Assembly: GCA_025403435.1 (NCBI GenBank)
Contig: CM046345.1
Location: 16,844,160-16,908,159 of the forward strand
Origin: Artocarpus heterophyllus
Lineage: Eukaryota; Streptophyta; Magnoliopsida; Rosales; Moraceae
Length of the DNA stretch: 64,000 bases
Direction: 5' to 3'
The position numbers were made by a program, and so were the translations under genes. Positions 32,958 through 46,347 of the stretch are shown here, in pieces; positions within the stretch are counted from its first letter, which is position 1; every line of letters begins with the position of its first letter. The notes beneath the pieces are model-generated. The model had not been told where the DNA came from. It worked only from the letters and a program-made list of their open reading frames with translations, and did not search any database.

Positions 32958-33285
32958 TGATGCACAAAATTAGATATTTAATTTAAATTTGAATGGTTAT
33001 TTATTAGGATTTTATTTTAGCTTCAGTAATTAATTTTAAATTATATTTGTGCTTATCTCGCAACATTATTTCAAATTAGTTACATTTATCTTTGAATACA
33101 TTGGTGTTTGTAATTCATATTCAAAGTTTTGATGATTAATGAAATTGAGATTTTCAGTCCCTGCTCTCGAGTTATTGTTCTTCTGATTCCGCTCCTCATT
33201 TTAATTCTCTCCTTTATTTTCTTCACCTCCTCTCATTCTTCCTCTTCCTGAATTCCATCTTTCTTTTGAATTGAATTCTATTCCA
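32958..33285 (+). repeat. 3' LTR of small LTR element
   Basis: About 328 bp, beginning TGATGCACAAAATTAGATAT and ending ATTCTATTCCA, preceded by the purine tract at 32944-32954. The coding gene SPPA begins about 215 bp further right. Confidence 0.6.
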
Positions 33286-33500
33286 CAACGCCCATCGTCT
33301 TTCCTCCTACCTTACCAAACAATATGAAAAAAAAAAAAAAAAAGAGGCCCAACTTCGTCCTCTCTTACGCGTTTCCTTTTGATTTGTTTTTGTGTTACCC
33401 TCAATTCACATTTTCTCATGTTTTCTATCCCACCCTTTTTTCCCCCTTTTATCAAATGTAGCACATGGGCTTACAAGAAGAAGATGGCTTTTATAACGCC

Positions 33501-36500
33501 TTATAGGGAACTGAGATAATCCTTCAGTAAATTGAAGATGGGGTTGGTATCAGAAGTCCCTTCCAGTCTTTGAAACAAGATTCCGTCCATTCGGGCTTGA
33601 ACTCCGTCGCAAAATGTCAAGTCCTGTAACAGCTCTTTCACTGTTGTGTCAACTCCAACCAGAGTACTTCCTATGCCACTTAAAATCTCCGGTAGCGTTG
33701 GGGATGGTCTTGAGAGCTCGACAAGCGTAACCTGACACCATTCAAGCACCATCATCAAAACAGCCTATGAGAAAGGACCAGAATATGCAAATATTCAACT
33801 AAAATAGAAAACATCTAATAATCAACACTTGGTTCAAAACATTTCAGCGTATAGAACTTTACATTGTAGCAATAGAAAGCTTTACACTGAGTTCGAATCA
33901 ATTGATTTGAGCCGATTCTTTAAACACATGCATTATGAACAAAAGAATAGTCCACAGACGAAAATTATTCATCACCAAACCTGTTTGTCTTGAGGTATAT
34001 TGGCCTTCTGTTTCGCAATTGCAACAGCCCGAGAAAACCCGCCAATGGCATCGACCAACCCTCGTGACACTGCATCATTTCCAGTCCAAACTCTCCCTTG
34101 TGCAACCTCCTCCATTTTATCTTCCTGGAAATACAAAGACACAGGAATTACAGACGTCAGATTGTACAAAAGCATTATTATAGAGGGAGTGGTAGCAGAA
34201 TGAAAAATTGGAATGGCAAGTATACACTCATTGATCTGGAATAAGCAGCCTTATCCCGAAATTGATGATAGGCCCTCCGTGTAGAGCTGGAAAAGAGTTC
34301 TGCTTCGTCTGGTCTGAATAAGAGAGTGAACATTTGTTAGCACTTGTGTTGAGAATTCGAGTGACAGAGTTAAGTAACACAGAAGTGATAAGGATCTTGA
34401 AGTAGGCCTTCAGAACAATTTTACTCATGGGCGCGAGGACAAGGATATATATCTTTAGTTTCAAGGAACTTTCTCCTTCTAGGGTTGAGTTTTTTTATTA
34501 AAGCATGATTTCTTTGCCAACAGTATTTTAAGTTTCCATTTTCTAACTTAAAAGGCCAATCTGTCACAGATTTAGTTCATTTACGCCTAATTGACAGATA
34601 TTACAGATTCTTGTCTGTCCTTCCCTTTTTCCCCCATCTCTTTTTCCTCTCTTGTCTCAATTTCTGTATTTTCTTCTTATTATCCTCTCCAGTCCTACAT
34701 CAAAAAGCCTCATCTACATCATTGTATGCTCAAACCCAACGTAGCCGGTCATGTTATTTAATTTCAAATGATTTCTACTGTTCGACCTTCCTACTAGAAT
34801 TCAGTAAAAAAAAAAAAATCTCTTGTTTACTAGTTTGAGCACTCTATACTCTCGAAGCATCTGTAGCACCTCTTCCTTCAAAAGTTCACTGTTATTAGAC
34901 AACATTCTCATTGGAAATTGCAAGGACCTTAAGATTCCATATTCTTAATTAAAATAAAGACAGCTTATAGAAACAAAGAAAGTTATAGTCTTTGAAATAC
35001 ATGTTAAATGAAAAACTGGAATGGATTGAAAAACAATGCACCTAGATACTTCGACACCTTTATTTGAATCCTTTAATACATGTCATTTGTAAGTTAACAG
35101 CACCCAAAAGGACATCCAACCAAAATGGCTGCTTGCACTTTTTTTTTTCCTTCCACCAAAAAAAGGAAAAAGAAAACAGAAATAGCAATTTCTGGTAATG
35201 CCTAGTCAGTAGTTACATACATTCATTCACAACTTCAACAAACTGATGCACGATAAGCAAAGTGGGAAAAGATAGAGAACGCATCATTGCAGTGGCATGT
35301 GTCCATGCTTCAATATGATGCCCCCCATGATAGCAAGGTACGCAAAGCCCAGTTGCAACATTGCCTCTTACTGGATAAAGAAAGACACCAAAATGTGACA
35401 GGGTGTCTTACCTGAAAGGTCGATTTTCAGCTGCAAGAAGTTCCGCATATCTTCCCCTTGATAAGATCTCCTTGTTGAAACCAATCTTCTCATAAAGGTT
35501 TCCAAGGTTGAATTTCCCTACAAAGAAAAAGTCACGCATTTGAACGAGTATGAACATTCAAAACAATCAGGATTTATATTCGCCAAATCAAATTTAACAC
35601 TTTTGCACGCGAAGCACATGCAGAATGGGCAAGGAGAAAAAAGAGTGGAAAAGCCTTTTGATTCGCCTGATAGGTTCTGTCTCTGCTTTAATCAATAGAG
35701 GATGAAGCATTGCACCAGAATTTGGCTTCCTTATTCAGGTAGGAAAGAAGGGGCCACGGCACTTAGTTCATTCCTATTCATACTTTGTTTATTTTGTCCA
35801 AGTCCCCACCACCAAAAAGGGGGAATAGAAAACCAAAAAGAAAAAAAAGTATTTTTTTTCTTTCCTTTTCTTGCCAAAATGGAAAAAGAAATCATGATGT
35901 CGGATATCTAAATTTATTCAAGCTAGCAGTCAACGTACATCTTTTTAATTTCTATTTTACTAGGAACAGAACTGGAGTTCACCTGTCACAACTCCAATTG
36001 AACCAGTTAAGGTTAGATTTTCTGCAACAATCGTCTGAGCTGCCATTGCCATATAGTATCCTCCACTTGCTGCCAAATCAGACATGGATGCGATAACAGG
36101 TTTCGATGCAGCCAAAAGTCTGATCTCCCTCCACATTCTGTGGGATAAACACAACAGGACAATCAGTGACCGTAACACCTAATTTTTTTTATTTTCCTTT
36201 TATGCAAGGTAACAAAGCACCCTGTTTGCTTTCATTATAATGGGATACAACAATATTTACAGCTTGAAAGTGTCTAAGACAACGAGAAAAGTTCAAGATG
36301 TTGTCCATATAAACATGCCATATAAGAAGAGGTTTCATGGGCGTAAACAGCATTTTGAAAGGCTCATCAGATCATGGTACCTTTTCATCCCTTAACTACT
36401 ACAAGAAAATTGCTCGGTAATAGCAGTTTATGAATTATACAGAAATGCAAATAGGATTTTTATCGGAATGAAATGAAATATGGAATGCACTAACATTAGT

Positions 36501-39500
36501 TTTTAAAATAAAACCAAAAAAAATAAAAATAAAAGTAAATTTACTAAAAAGAAATGTCTAATTCTATGATTGAATGCTTGATCAGCTCATTTATTACGTA
36601 GTATCAACATAATATTTACTTACAAATCAGAAGCAAGAGCATCACCTCCAGGGCTGTCAATCCGGATAATAGCAGCTTTATATCTTTTCGACTCTGCATA
36701 GGGAGAATGTATGAAAGGAAGATGAAATTAGCAGTACCAATCATTAAAGTATGCAGTACCAAACGCATGTATCTTCGGGATCACTGAGTGCATAAATTAA
36801 TATAAATCAATTATAACTTTTTTATAACTTTTTTAAGACCAAGTACCTCTAACACTACGAATCTTCTCAATCAATTGTTCCCCAATAATTCCCGAACCTG
36901 AGAGGCTCAAAGGACTCCGTGTGCGACTAATACTCCCTGAGGCTCTGATTACAGCTATTCGATCTTTACCACCTACTAAGCCAAGAGTCCATTTCCTAAC
37001 ATTACAATATTTCCTGCATTGAATCCCACAAAAGCAGTGCATACAGATAAATGTGCCTCATCAACTAAGGGATTGGGCCAACAGGAGAACGAGAAAGTGA
37101 AAAAAGACCAAAAATTTTTCACACATTAGGATTTAAGAAAACTTAGAACCATGAAGCCTATGTACGCCTTGTTTTCCTTTCCCTGGCAACCTGATGCCTA
37201 TGTACTCTTATGCATCAGTCAACATCAAAAATCACTTAAACCTTAAGGAAAATATCCAAAACATTAAAGAAGCAATACGGTGACCAGAAAAATCATAACA
37301 AACACAGCTGAGATTTAACAGTAAAGACAACGAAAGAAAAGAGCATGCCATGAGTGTTCACCTCATATTATGTAACGGGCTAGCAAGAACATGACATTCC
37401 TCGGCATTATTGTAAATATTTTAGAAATAGTGAAAATAATAAACCAAAAAAAAAAAAAAACCTGTTCAAACCAAAGGAAGTGTCACAAAAATTTATAAAC
37501 CTAAAATGTGCAAACTGTAGGAGTTTTTCTTTTTATTCTTGGGCAGAAAAATGGAAACAATCACCTCCATGATACCACACCCCACCACTATAGAGTGAAA
37601 AAACTATATCCAAGGAAAAATGAGGTATAAAAAGTAGACTTAACAATTAAAGTTTGTGCATATATCTTTAGCATAAGACTGAAATTGCATATTTGTGAAC
37701 ACAGCCGGATGGCCCATAGCAAGTGTAATTATGAAGCTGAATTGAATAAAAGGAAAGCAATTGCCAAACAGAAGATATTGATGAAGGCAGTATTATTCAA
37801 GTTCAGTTCTAGATGTTAATAGCTTTAATACATGTACAGACACGCATGGTGGACACCAAATTGTTAGTTCTTGCACCATATTTAAGAAATTGACCACCTA
37901 TAATCAACCAGAGGAAGATTCTTGTCCTTCTGCACTCCAAGCCTCTCCTTCAACATCGAGATAACCTGCAAGGCCTGCAGATTACTACAAAAGCTACCAA
38001 GATTTTTTTCCAAATTTAGAGAGAGAAAGGCCATAGATACAGACTACGATTAAAACTAGCATAGCTAAACATTTACTGTAAGAACTTTATTATACGTATT
38101 TCTACAAACACAGTGTAACATACATAAACTAAATATTAACGATGGATATCAGTGGAAAAGTTGAAGGACCATAGACAAAAATCAAAATCCTTAAAATTCC
38201 ATATCAACTAATTCCAAGTAATTACTTAACAGAATACTTCTAAATGATGTCTTTGAGTGTTCGTAAGCTTGTATGGTAATATATGAAAGATCTTGATATG
38301 TGCTTTTGCTTATATAACAATATATGAAAGATTCACATACTGAAAAATAATTGAAACCTTGAAAAGGCCATCTACATGTTCAAATATTTAAACTGTAGCA
38401 CGAGATGCTTATATTCTGACATACTTTGGCCATCAGTCGGCAAATATTAGTGGTTCTATACCTCGTCATCATACTTTATGTCAGTTATCCAGCCATCTTC
38501 TTTCAGCCTTTCTATGTGAAAGACCCCTTCGTCAATGAAGTCTATGACTTTTTCTCTTTGCTTTCCTACATGATTGCCAGCAGCTCATAAATTATATGAA
38601 ATTCCAATATTGGCCAAAAGGATCAAAAGCAAAAGCACCTTTTGCAGAAGAGACTTCATCCAGCCAATTCCCATATATGTTATCAAGCAACGCAGTCAGC
38701 ATCTCACAATTTTCTTTAGACATGGTTCTACGGGTAAGTTGATCACCAGCACTTTTGTATTTCCCAATCCTTTCCACTTGTGGCTCAATTCCTACTTTGT
38801 CAAGAACACCTAAAGCAATTTTTTCAATGCAACACAAACTCAGATAAAGAATGATTTAAAGCAACAAGGATAGCATGAGTAAAGTTAAATAAGGTAACTA
38901 GGAATCTCATTAGAACCATAACTAGACATCCTTCAAAATAAGATTAAGGGCCAGTTTGGAATGATGTGCTTTTAAGAGAAGCACACAGTTTAAGCAAAAG
39001 CAAAATCCAAAAGCTGCAATTTCTAGCTTCTCCAAACAACTTAAACAGTGCATCGGTTTTTGTGCAAAGTGTTTTTGTAAACTTTTACAAAACGCTGTCG
39101 TTGTAACGTTTTTTGTACAAAGTGTATTAAGGAGTTCAAAAAGCAATTCCAATTTAGGCAGCAACGGAAATTACTCATTTAGAGTACTCACTTGATCTGA
39201 CCAAGTCCTTTACCTCACATCTTGTCATTGCCAGTTTCTATCTCAGAAACGTATCTCTCTGATACAACCAAAAAAAAAAAAAAAAGAAACTGATAATGAC
39301 AGGAACATCCAACGCATCTTCCTTTTATTTTTCTTTCTATAGTCATCTAAAGTATCTCTATCCTGGATACTCTCCTTCCCGCCTACACGCAGGCGTACAC
39401 GCACACACAAGCATATGCGAATTGCAACAATCATTTAGATGGTCGTATAGGGGTCCTACACCCGTCTATTTTACAATCTACTAGGGGTTCCATACCCATC

Positions 39501-41524
39501 TAGCAGCAGAAAAATGCACATTAAACAATTTATGGGACCCTACTGTTCTTAAATTCAAGTAAAAACTAAGCAAGACAAATCATTGTCATCATACCTCGAA
39601 GAAATGATGCTTGAACCGTAAAACCAAACAGAGAAATATAACCACTAGGAGGGGCATATATCTCATCGCAAGCACAAGCAAGATAATATTCTTTCTCTCC
39701 ACAAACAGGTACAAATGCCACGATGAATTTACCTACAAGAGCCATTAGGAACGAGCATTCATCCAACCATAAAAATTCTCGTACAGCTTTGTCAGATCTC
39801 TATTAGGGAATTGGAATGAGACATAATTGAAAATTCAATAGATAAAAATAGTCGGTCCCCTGGACACGTGAAGAAAAAGATCACTCCCATTACGAAGCAA
39901 ATACGGAATCACAGATGATTCTCAGCATAAAAGAGATATTAACAAGTCTGATCAATCTATAGAACATCAGATATCAAAGTTACGTGCATGCGAATGCTCA
40001 AAAGAAGATATAAAGAAAAAAGACAGGGAAGCAACAAGACTCCACAAATTGCCTTTCACGAGGTAAATACTAAATATGTAATAACGGCAATAATATGCCT
40101 TTTCATAAAAGCAAACAATGAAGCTAAATAGGATATGAAAATCTTTTTTTAGGCGTAAACTAATCAAACTACCACAAAGGCCTAGGAACGTTCGGTTATC
40201 CTATTCAGTCTTGTACTTAACATATAGACTAACACAAGCACGATGACCCTACCTGATTTCCTAAAATCCAATATGTGCCTTCGAATTTCTTCCACTTTTG
40301 CCCACCCGCAGTTCAAGGAATCAATATGGAGGTAGACACCAGAAATACGAGGATCATATGCCGCTTTCACAAAATTCTCACAAAGTTGAGGTAGAGATAA
40401 TCCAGAAGAGAAACGGCTCTTCAGCTGCTCAGAAATCTGAATGCAAAACCCCCCCCAGCAACATATACGTGTCAATTCGCAATCTGTAAAAGCTAATAGA
40501 TCATATAAAGTTAAAAAGAGAGAGAAGCTAAAGTTTAAAAAGACGTTACCACAACGCAATATCAACAATTCAAAATCATTAGCCTCAAAATCATTAGCCC
40601 AAAAAAAAAAAAAGTTGTCTTCACTCTTCAAATTTCTTAAATTCTGATATAATATTTTTGCTAATTGCAATTCCTCTTAAATCAAATTTGCTTTAGCAAA
40701 CCATGAGTACCAAATTCTCTTCTCATAAAATTGTCAAATAATGTAATAATGCAAAACAATCGAGTCTCTCAAAGAAAATATAAAAATGTACCAAATTCTT
40801 ATAAATAATGTAGTAAGGAAAAAAAATTAGAGTTCAAAAAACATATATCCCAAAGCAATTATCAACACTGTAGTAAAAATTCCGTTTTTACCTAAATCTC
40901 TTACGTGATAACATAACATTTTCGCTATATTGCAATTCCAATTACCAATTGAAATATGATCAGAAAGCTATATAAAAAAAAAAAAGAAAGAAAAAAGTAA
41001 AAAAGCAAATTTATAAGAGGAAAGGAGAAGAAAACCTGGCCGCGTAATTTCATGGTGAGGACGCTGCCCTTCCGAACTCGCTCCCAAGGGAAAGCAACCA
41101 GCATCCGAAGCTTGACGAAGAAGCTCTTCCACAAGCCAGGCTTCTCGAACTGAAACTCACCGCTTGGATAATCCACCTCGGACTTCCTCACTCTCTCACT
41201 ATGAACACTCACCTCGGAGCCAGATTCCTTACAGTCCTTCTCATCCTTCTTCTCCTGCTCACCTCCGACCTTCTTCTTCTCGTCTTCCGAGGACGAGTCA
41301 AAGGCGCGAACCAAGAACTTTCGAGAAGGTTCGCGAAGATATGAAGGCAAAGAATTGGTGAAATCAGGACGGAAAGAGAGCGAGAATTGGGATCGGAAAT
41401 GGAGGTGAGAGAATGAGGAGGGAGTGCGGAGAGGCTTCGAAGCGGAGGAGAGGATTGCGGCGAAGGTACAGCGGTGGATTGGAGCTGTGAGGTGAGAAGA
41501 TTGTAGAAGAAGGAGCTTCGACAT
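33501..41524 (-). CDS. SPPA: Chloroplast signal peptide peptidase / protease IV (SppA)
   Basis: Thirteen exons with GT-AG borders and consistent phase: 41524-41036, 40436-40253, 39732-39595, 38809-38639, 38565-38462, 37965-37898, 37013-36847, 36693-36624, 36137-35983, 35517-35412, 34313-34226, 34124-33981, 33731-33501. They total 2,115 bases, 704 residues plus stop, close to the usual plant length. SppA is a membrane-associated serine protease of the thylakoid, linked in plants to light acclimation. Residues 1 to about 65 are rich in Ser, Arg and Leu, as in a plastid transit peptide, followed by a Lys/Glu-rich linker. Two ClpP-like SppA domains follow: the N-terminal half has the general-base lysine in YKSAG (K289), and the C-terminal half has [11 protein letters not shown] and the nucleophile in ASGGYY (S488). 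The 199-residue spacing fits the bacterial Lys/Ser dyad. No lesion was found. The start is the first ATG of the open exon. Confidence 0.95.
38947..39160. mobile_element. hAT-like MITE in SPPA intron 3
   Basis: The left end AGGGCCAGTTTGGAATGATG and inward repeats such as AGAGAAGCACA and CAAAAGCAATTCCAA are typical of plant hAT MITEs. The right end (TTCCAATTTAGGC) is a decayed complement of the left. It lies between exons 3 and 4 and does not touch splice sites. Confidence 0.5.
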
Positions 41525-41653
41525 TGTTGACTATTTTGAGCTGAGCAAAATAATAAGATTCTTCCCCACCGAACGGGGAGAAGAGGAGATTACAGATGCA
41601 ATCCGCCGGTGAAAGAGGGGAAAAAGAGAAGGATGACAAGGCTACGTTTTGTC

Positions 41654-41683
41654 CACGTCTCACGCTTTGGGCTTGTCCACGTG
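41654..41683 (-). promoter_or_regulatory. G-box upstream of SPPA
   Basis: CACGTG at 41678-41683, in a CCACGTGTCA context, lies about 155 bp upstream of the SPPA start codon; a second ACGT core (CCACGTCTCA) is at about 41653-41662. G-boxes bind bZIP and bHLH factors in light and ABA responses. A role here is inference from position. Confidence 0.4.
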
Positions 41684-41997
41684 TCATACCTTTGCCTACC
41701 TAGCGGGTTTTTTTTTTTTTTTTTTCTCTCAAAAATCTCCAAGCGGTGTTTTTTGCCCAATCTAAAAATGTATAATTTAGTGAAATTGTTTTGACAGTGG
41801 TAACTTAGTAGATTATCACTGGTTATCTAATCAATGTCCAGTTTAAAATTGATGTGCATTTTCCATTAAGTATTTTATTAGTAATAGTGTTTAACACCTG
41901 ATGATACCTTTAAGTATTTTTTTTTTTTTTGTTTAAAGTAAAAGTAGGAGCAAAAGTAAAATACAAAACTTATAATTTTTAACTTATTGAAATAACT

Positions 41998-42547
41998 TAG
42001 GGTTCGTTTGCTAAATAGATTCAAATTAGTAATTTGATTTGAGTTAATGTGATTTGATTTAGAATTTGAGTTAATGATTTGAATTATTATCCAAATTGAC
42101 GTTTGGATGTGCATTTAAGTTTTAATCTGAGTATGAAATAAAATTGAAATTTGTGTTTAGAGATAAAGTAAAAATAATTTTTGACTTATTAATAAATATA
42201 ATAAAATCCTAATATTAATGATCTTAAAAAATATACACTATAAACCTTAATTTATTCCTCTTTTTACTAGGAATACTATGAAAAAAGAATCATCTCATTT
42301 GGATATTAATGAAGAAGTTATAATTTTTTTCCTCAAATATAAAAGAGAGAATTTCAGCTTTTACTGTAGCAGAGATATCCGAGTATTAAAAGTTTAAGAG
42401 AAGTCATAACTCTGAAAACTTAAATTCTTGATATTTAAAGAATAGAAATTTTGAGAGAAACAAACACGTATCTAAAGAATTCTTGATACTCAAATCTAAA
42501 TTTGAGTCCATTGGATCCAAAGAATGCATGAAACAAGCATGCCCTTA
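41998..42547. mobile_element. Possible hAT-like MITE
   Basis: The left end TTAGGGTTCGTTTGCTAAAT and the right end, whose complement reads TAAGGGCATGCTTGTTTCAT, share the AGGG...TTTG pattern of hAT MITE termini. The interior is AT-rich with repeated GATTTGAGTTAATG words. Target duplication is not clear. It lies between SPPA and copia copy B. Confidence 0.35.
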
Positions 42548-42562
42548 AAAAGCACATTGATT

Positions 42563-43474
42563 TGTTAGACATGTATGCCCTAAGGAGTAAAAAGATAATA
42601 TGTTTTTGGAGACATTTCTATCAATTTATTTATTATTTATATACTAAATTTTGTCCTCTTTACGTTCATATTTGTTGAATTTATGTTAAACAAACAAAAG
42701 TCTGAGACTATCGGTCTAAACCTTTATGAATTGGGCATATGATGGACGGATTATGCAGAAGACACGATTCTTAAGGTAATGGTCTAAATCATAAAATCCA
42801 CAATCGAGAGAATAAAGTTGGGCGCTTTATTTATGCAAAGATTGTTATGTTGTATATATCCGTAATAAGATATGGTTGGTCTTAACCGTCAGAGGTGGAC
42901 TTCGTGAATAGAAATATTGGCACATTGTCATAGGTGATAATATATTGGATCGAGACATAAAGTGAATTGATTTGGATTAATAATTTTGTCTCGGCAAATC
43001 GATTTACTTTAAACAATCATACGTATTGTATCTTAATCCTAAGATCAATAATGGGCCCGTTGTCTTGACTTATGTCATTTGATGTACCAAAGGGTAACAT
43101 CCATATTTTAATAGTGGTATGCATGCTAGTACGTTGGAGGCGAGACTCTTGATAGCGTAGACTTGTTATTCATAGATATGAAATCCATAGCTCCTCTTCA
43201 AGAATAGTTGATATCCTCTTATATGTGTTATCCTATAATTAAAAAACTTGAGTGCTCAACCATTTGGATACATAGGTGTAACCGAATGGTATACTGTCTT
43301 TGAATGGTAAGTTTTTCGATTGTGAGACATTGAAACATAAAATAAAAATAATCAGGAAAGTAAGACAAAACTTGTCCTTAAGCCGATTATATTATAGATA
43401 ATCTTATGGGGGTACAATACATTATGATATGTCATGGAGACTTAGCTATCCGGGCTTCATAATTCTATATAGTT
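42563..43474 (+). repeat. Partial 5' LTR of copia copy B
   Basis: It matches 4500 to about 5408 of copy A with substitutions and small indels, and stops in CTATATAGTT. Only the U3 part is kept, so promoter and primer-binding site are absent. Confidence 0.85.
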
Positions 43475-45783
43475 TTGGGCTGAAGTGGAAAAGCAATTGG
43501 GTAGACCCATAAAGGCAGATCGATCTAATCTACCTTTATGATGAGTTCTTAAGACACTTATTAGAGAATGGGACATTATCCCATTTGATTGTATCAGGCA
43601 CTTCGCAGTAGAATGACATAGCAGAGAGAAGAAATAGAACTTTATTGGACATGGTTAGGTCCACGATGAGTTATTTATCATTACCTTTGTCCTTTTGGGG
43701 ATATGCATTACAAACCGCATGTTATCTTTTGAACAATATGCCTTCAAAATTGGTTCCTAAAACTCCTCATGAGTTGTGGACGAGCAAGAGGACTTCCTTA
43801 AACCATATTCGCATATGGGATATCCGGCTCATGTCCTGTTTAGGGATGCGAATAAATTAAAAGCACGTTTGGAAGTTTGTGTGTTTGTAGGGTATCCAAA
43901 AGGAACTAAATGTGGTTATTTTTATAACCTAAAAGAAAATAAAGTCGTGGTTTCAACTAATGCAACTTTCCTTGAGGAAAGTTACATGGACAACTTTAAG
44001 CCTTGAAGTAAAGTGGTGCTCGAGGAATTGAGGAGTGATTCAATCACTCCAGAGGTTCCGATAAAAACCACTCCAATCGGTGTAGAAAAACCAAACAAAC
44101 CTGAACAACAACCTAAGGGGCTTTGATGTAGTGGGAGGATCGGGTGTCAACCCAAGCAGTATATGTTCAACGGTGAGGCCTTCTTAGCTAAACCAGGTCA
44201 GATGAACATGACAGGAGTCCTTACACTTATGCAAAGGCTATGGAAGATGTTGATTCGAAACTCTAGACAAAGGCCATGAACAAAAGGATGAAGTCTACAA
44301 AAACTAATCGTGTCTAGAAGCTTGTGGATCTTCCCGAATGGGTAAAACCTATAAGGTGTAAGTGGATCTACAAGAGAAAAAGAGGAGTAGATGGAAAGGT
44401 CAAAACCTTTAAGGCTAGTTTTGTAGCTAAGGGATACATGCAAAAAGAATGAATCGATTATGAGGAAACCTTTTCGCCTGTAGCCATGCTTAAGTCCATC
44501 CGAATTCTCTTGTCTATAGTTGCTGATCTCGAGTACAAGATTGGACAGATAGATGTCAAGACGGCCTTTCTAAATGGCTATCTTGATGACTCCATTTATA
44601 TAGAACAACCAAACGGGTTGAAGGCCAAGGGTCAAGAGGGTAAGGTTTGTAAGCTGCCAAAGTCAATATCTGGACTTAAGCAGGTTTCTTGTTCTTGGAA
44701 CATAAGATTTGATCAAGTGATCAAGACTTATGGGTTCACATAAAATGTGGACAAACACATTAAGGATGGGAATGTGGTTTTTCTACTGTTCTATGTAGAT
44801 GACATTCTGCTAATTAGTAATGACGTTGGGGCATTGTCATCGGTCAAATTATGGTTGACCAAGTAGTTTGACATGAAAGACTTGGGTGAGGCTAATTTTG
44901 TTTTTGGTATCCAGATCTTTCGAGATAAGAAGAATAGAATGATAGCTTTGTCCCAAGCAAGCTACATAGATAAGATTCTCAAAAGGTTTGCAATGCGGGA
45001 TTCCAAGAAAGATGGGCATCCATCTAGGTCTGGAATTACTCTTTCTGAGAAAGGCTCTCCAAAGTCTAAGAAAGAAAGATAATACATAAAGAAGGTGCCT
45101 TATGCTTCGGCAGTGGGTAATTTCATGGATGCCATGCTTTACACACAACCAAATATTTGTTATGCGGTTGGGATTGTATGTCGATTTCAGACGGATCCAG
45201 GACCAAACCATTGGGTTGCGGTCAAGCATATTTTCAAGTACCTGAGAAGGACTCGAGGGTATATGCTTGTGTATTCGGGTGAGGATTTAACTCCTCTAGG
45301 GTACACTGATTTGGATTTCCAATCCTATTTGGATTCAAGGAGATCGACTTTTGGTTTTGTGTTTACTCTGGGCAGCGGTGCCATCAGTTAGAGAAGTGTG
45401 AAGCAAGATTGCACTTTGGATTCAACGATGGAGGTCGAGTATATGGCAGCTATTCATACTTCGAAAGAAGTAGTGTGGCTCCACAAGTTCCTTTGGGATC
45501 TTGAGGTAGTTCCTGGTATGGATAAGACGGTATCACTATACTATGATAATAGTACGGCAGTAGCTAATGCTAAGGAACCAAGATTTCACAAGAAAAGTAA
45601 GCATTTCAATAGGAAGTATCATGTGATAAATAGCATTTCGTCAAGGGCGGGCATGTCGCTGTGTGCAAAATCACGTGAGAGGACAATTTAGCAAATCCAT
45701 TCATGAAGACACTTGCTAAGAGAGTCTTCGAGAGGCATGTGGAAGCTATGGGGATGCGAGATTTGTCATATTTACTCACTTAG
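43475..45783 (+). pseudogene. Copia integrase end, reverse transcriptase and RNase H, decayed
   Basis: Recognisable pieces are GAEVEKQLGRPIKA of integrase (about 43477-43520), [33 protein letters not shown] with [10 protein letters not shown] (44486-44743), an intact YVDD at 44792-44803, and RNase H motifs (GYTDLDF, EVEYMAAIHT, HKKSKH). Stops and shifts break the frame repeatedly, for example near 44006, 44450, 44743, 44865, 45082 and 45391. It is not translatable as a polyprotein. Confidence 0.85.
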
Positions 45784-45797
45784 TGCAAGTAGGAGAT

Positions 45798-46347
45798 TGT
45801 TAGACGTGTATGTCCTAAGGAGTAAAAATGTAATATGTTTTAGAAGACATTTTTATCAATAAAGAATTTATTTATTATTTATATACTAAATCTTGTCCTC
45901 TTTACGTTCATATTTGTTGAATGTATGTTAAACAAACAAAAGTCTGAGATTGTCAGTCTAAACCTTTAAGAATTGGGCATATGATGGATGGATGGATTAT
46001 GCAGAAGACACGATTCTTAAGGTGATGATCTAAATCATAATATCCGCAATCGAGAGAATAAAGTTAGGTGCTTTATTCATGCAAAGATTGTTATGTTGTC
46101 TATATCCCTAACGAGAGATGATTTGTCTTGACCCTTAGAGGTGGACTCTGTGAATAGAAACATTGGCACATTGTCATAAGTGACGATGTGTTGGATCGGA
46201 ACATAAAGTGAATTGATTTGGATTAATAATTCTATCATGGCAAATCGATTCACTTTAGACAATCATATGTATTGTATCTCAATCTTGAAATGAATAGTGA
46301 GCCCGTTATCTTAACTTATATTTTTTGATATACCAAAAGGTGATATA
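45798..46347 (+). repeat. Truncated 3' LTR of copia copy B
   Basis: It begins TGTTAGACGTGTATG after the tract AAGTAGGAGAT and matches 4500 to about 5045 of copy A. It ends abruptly at GATATA, immediately followed by the inverted LTR end TGTTGGAAAC of copy C. Confidence 0.85.

Larger units (their letters stand above)
30920..33285 (+). mobile_element. Small non-autonomous LTR retrotransposon
   Basis: Two related sequences of about 330 bp frame a 1.7-kb interior: 30920-31259 and 32958-33285, both starting TGATGCACAAAATTAGAT. Just left of the second is a purine tract, ACCGGGGGAAAA, and the first ends ATCA followed by TGGTGCTACG, a decayed candidate primer-binding site. The interior lacks reverse transcriptase and integrase, so the element depended on others. 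It carries a nested MITE. No matching target-site duplication was found. Confidence 0.65.
42563..46347 (+). mobile_element. Ty1/copia retrotransposon, copy B (internally deleted)
   Basis: An LTR start (TGTTAGACATGT at 42563) runs to about 43474 and then joins directly to integrase coding sequence, so the rest of the LTR, the leader, gag, protease and the integrase start are gone. The interior continues to a polypurine tract and a second LTR from 45798, which is cut at 46347 where minus-strand copy C begins. Compared with copy A at least 3.2 kb is missing at the first junction. Many stops and frameshifts make it older or more decayed than A and C. Confidence 0.88.

Noticed and set aside
35702..36096. 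Plus-strand frames within SPPA
   Set aside because: They overlap SPPA exon 9 and flanking introns in antisense and contain homopolymer-driven Lys/Phe runs.
40182..40670. 162-codon minus-strand frame as a separate gene
   Set aside because: Only 40253-40436 is an SPPA exon with proper splice borders; the rest is intron read-through.
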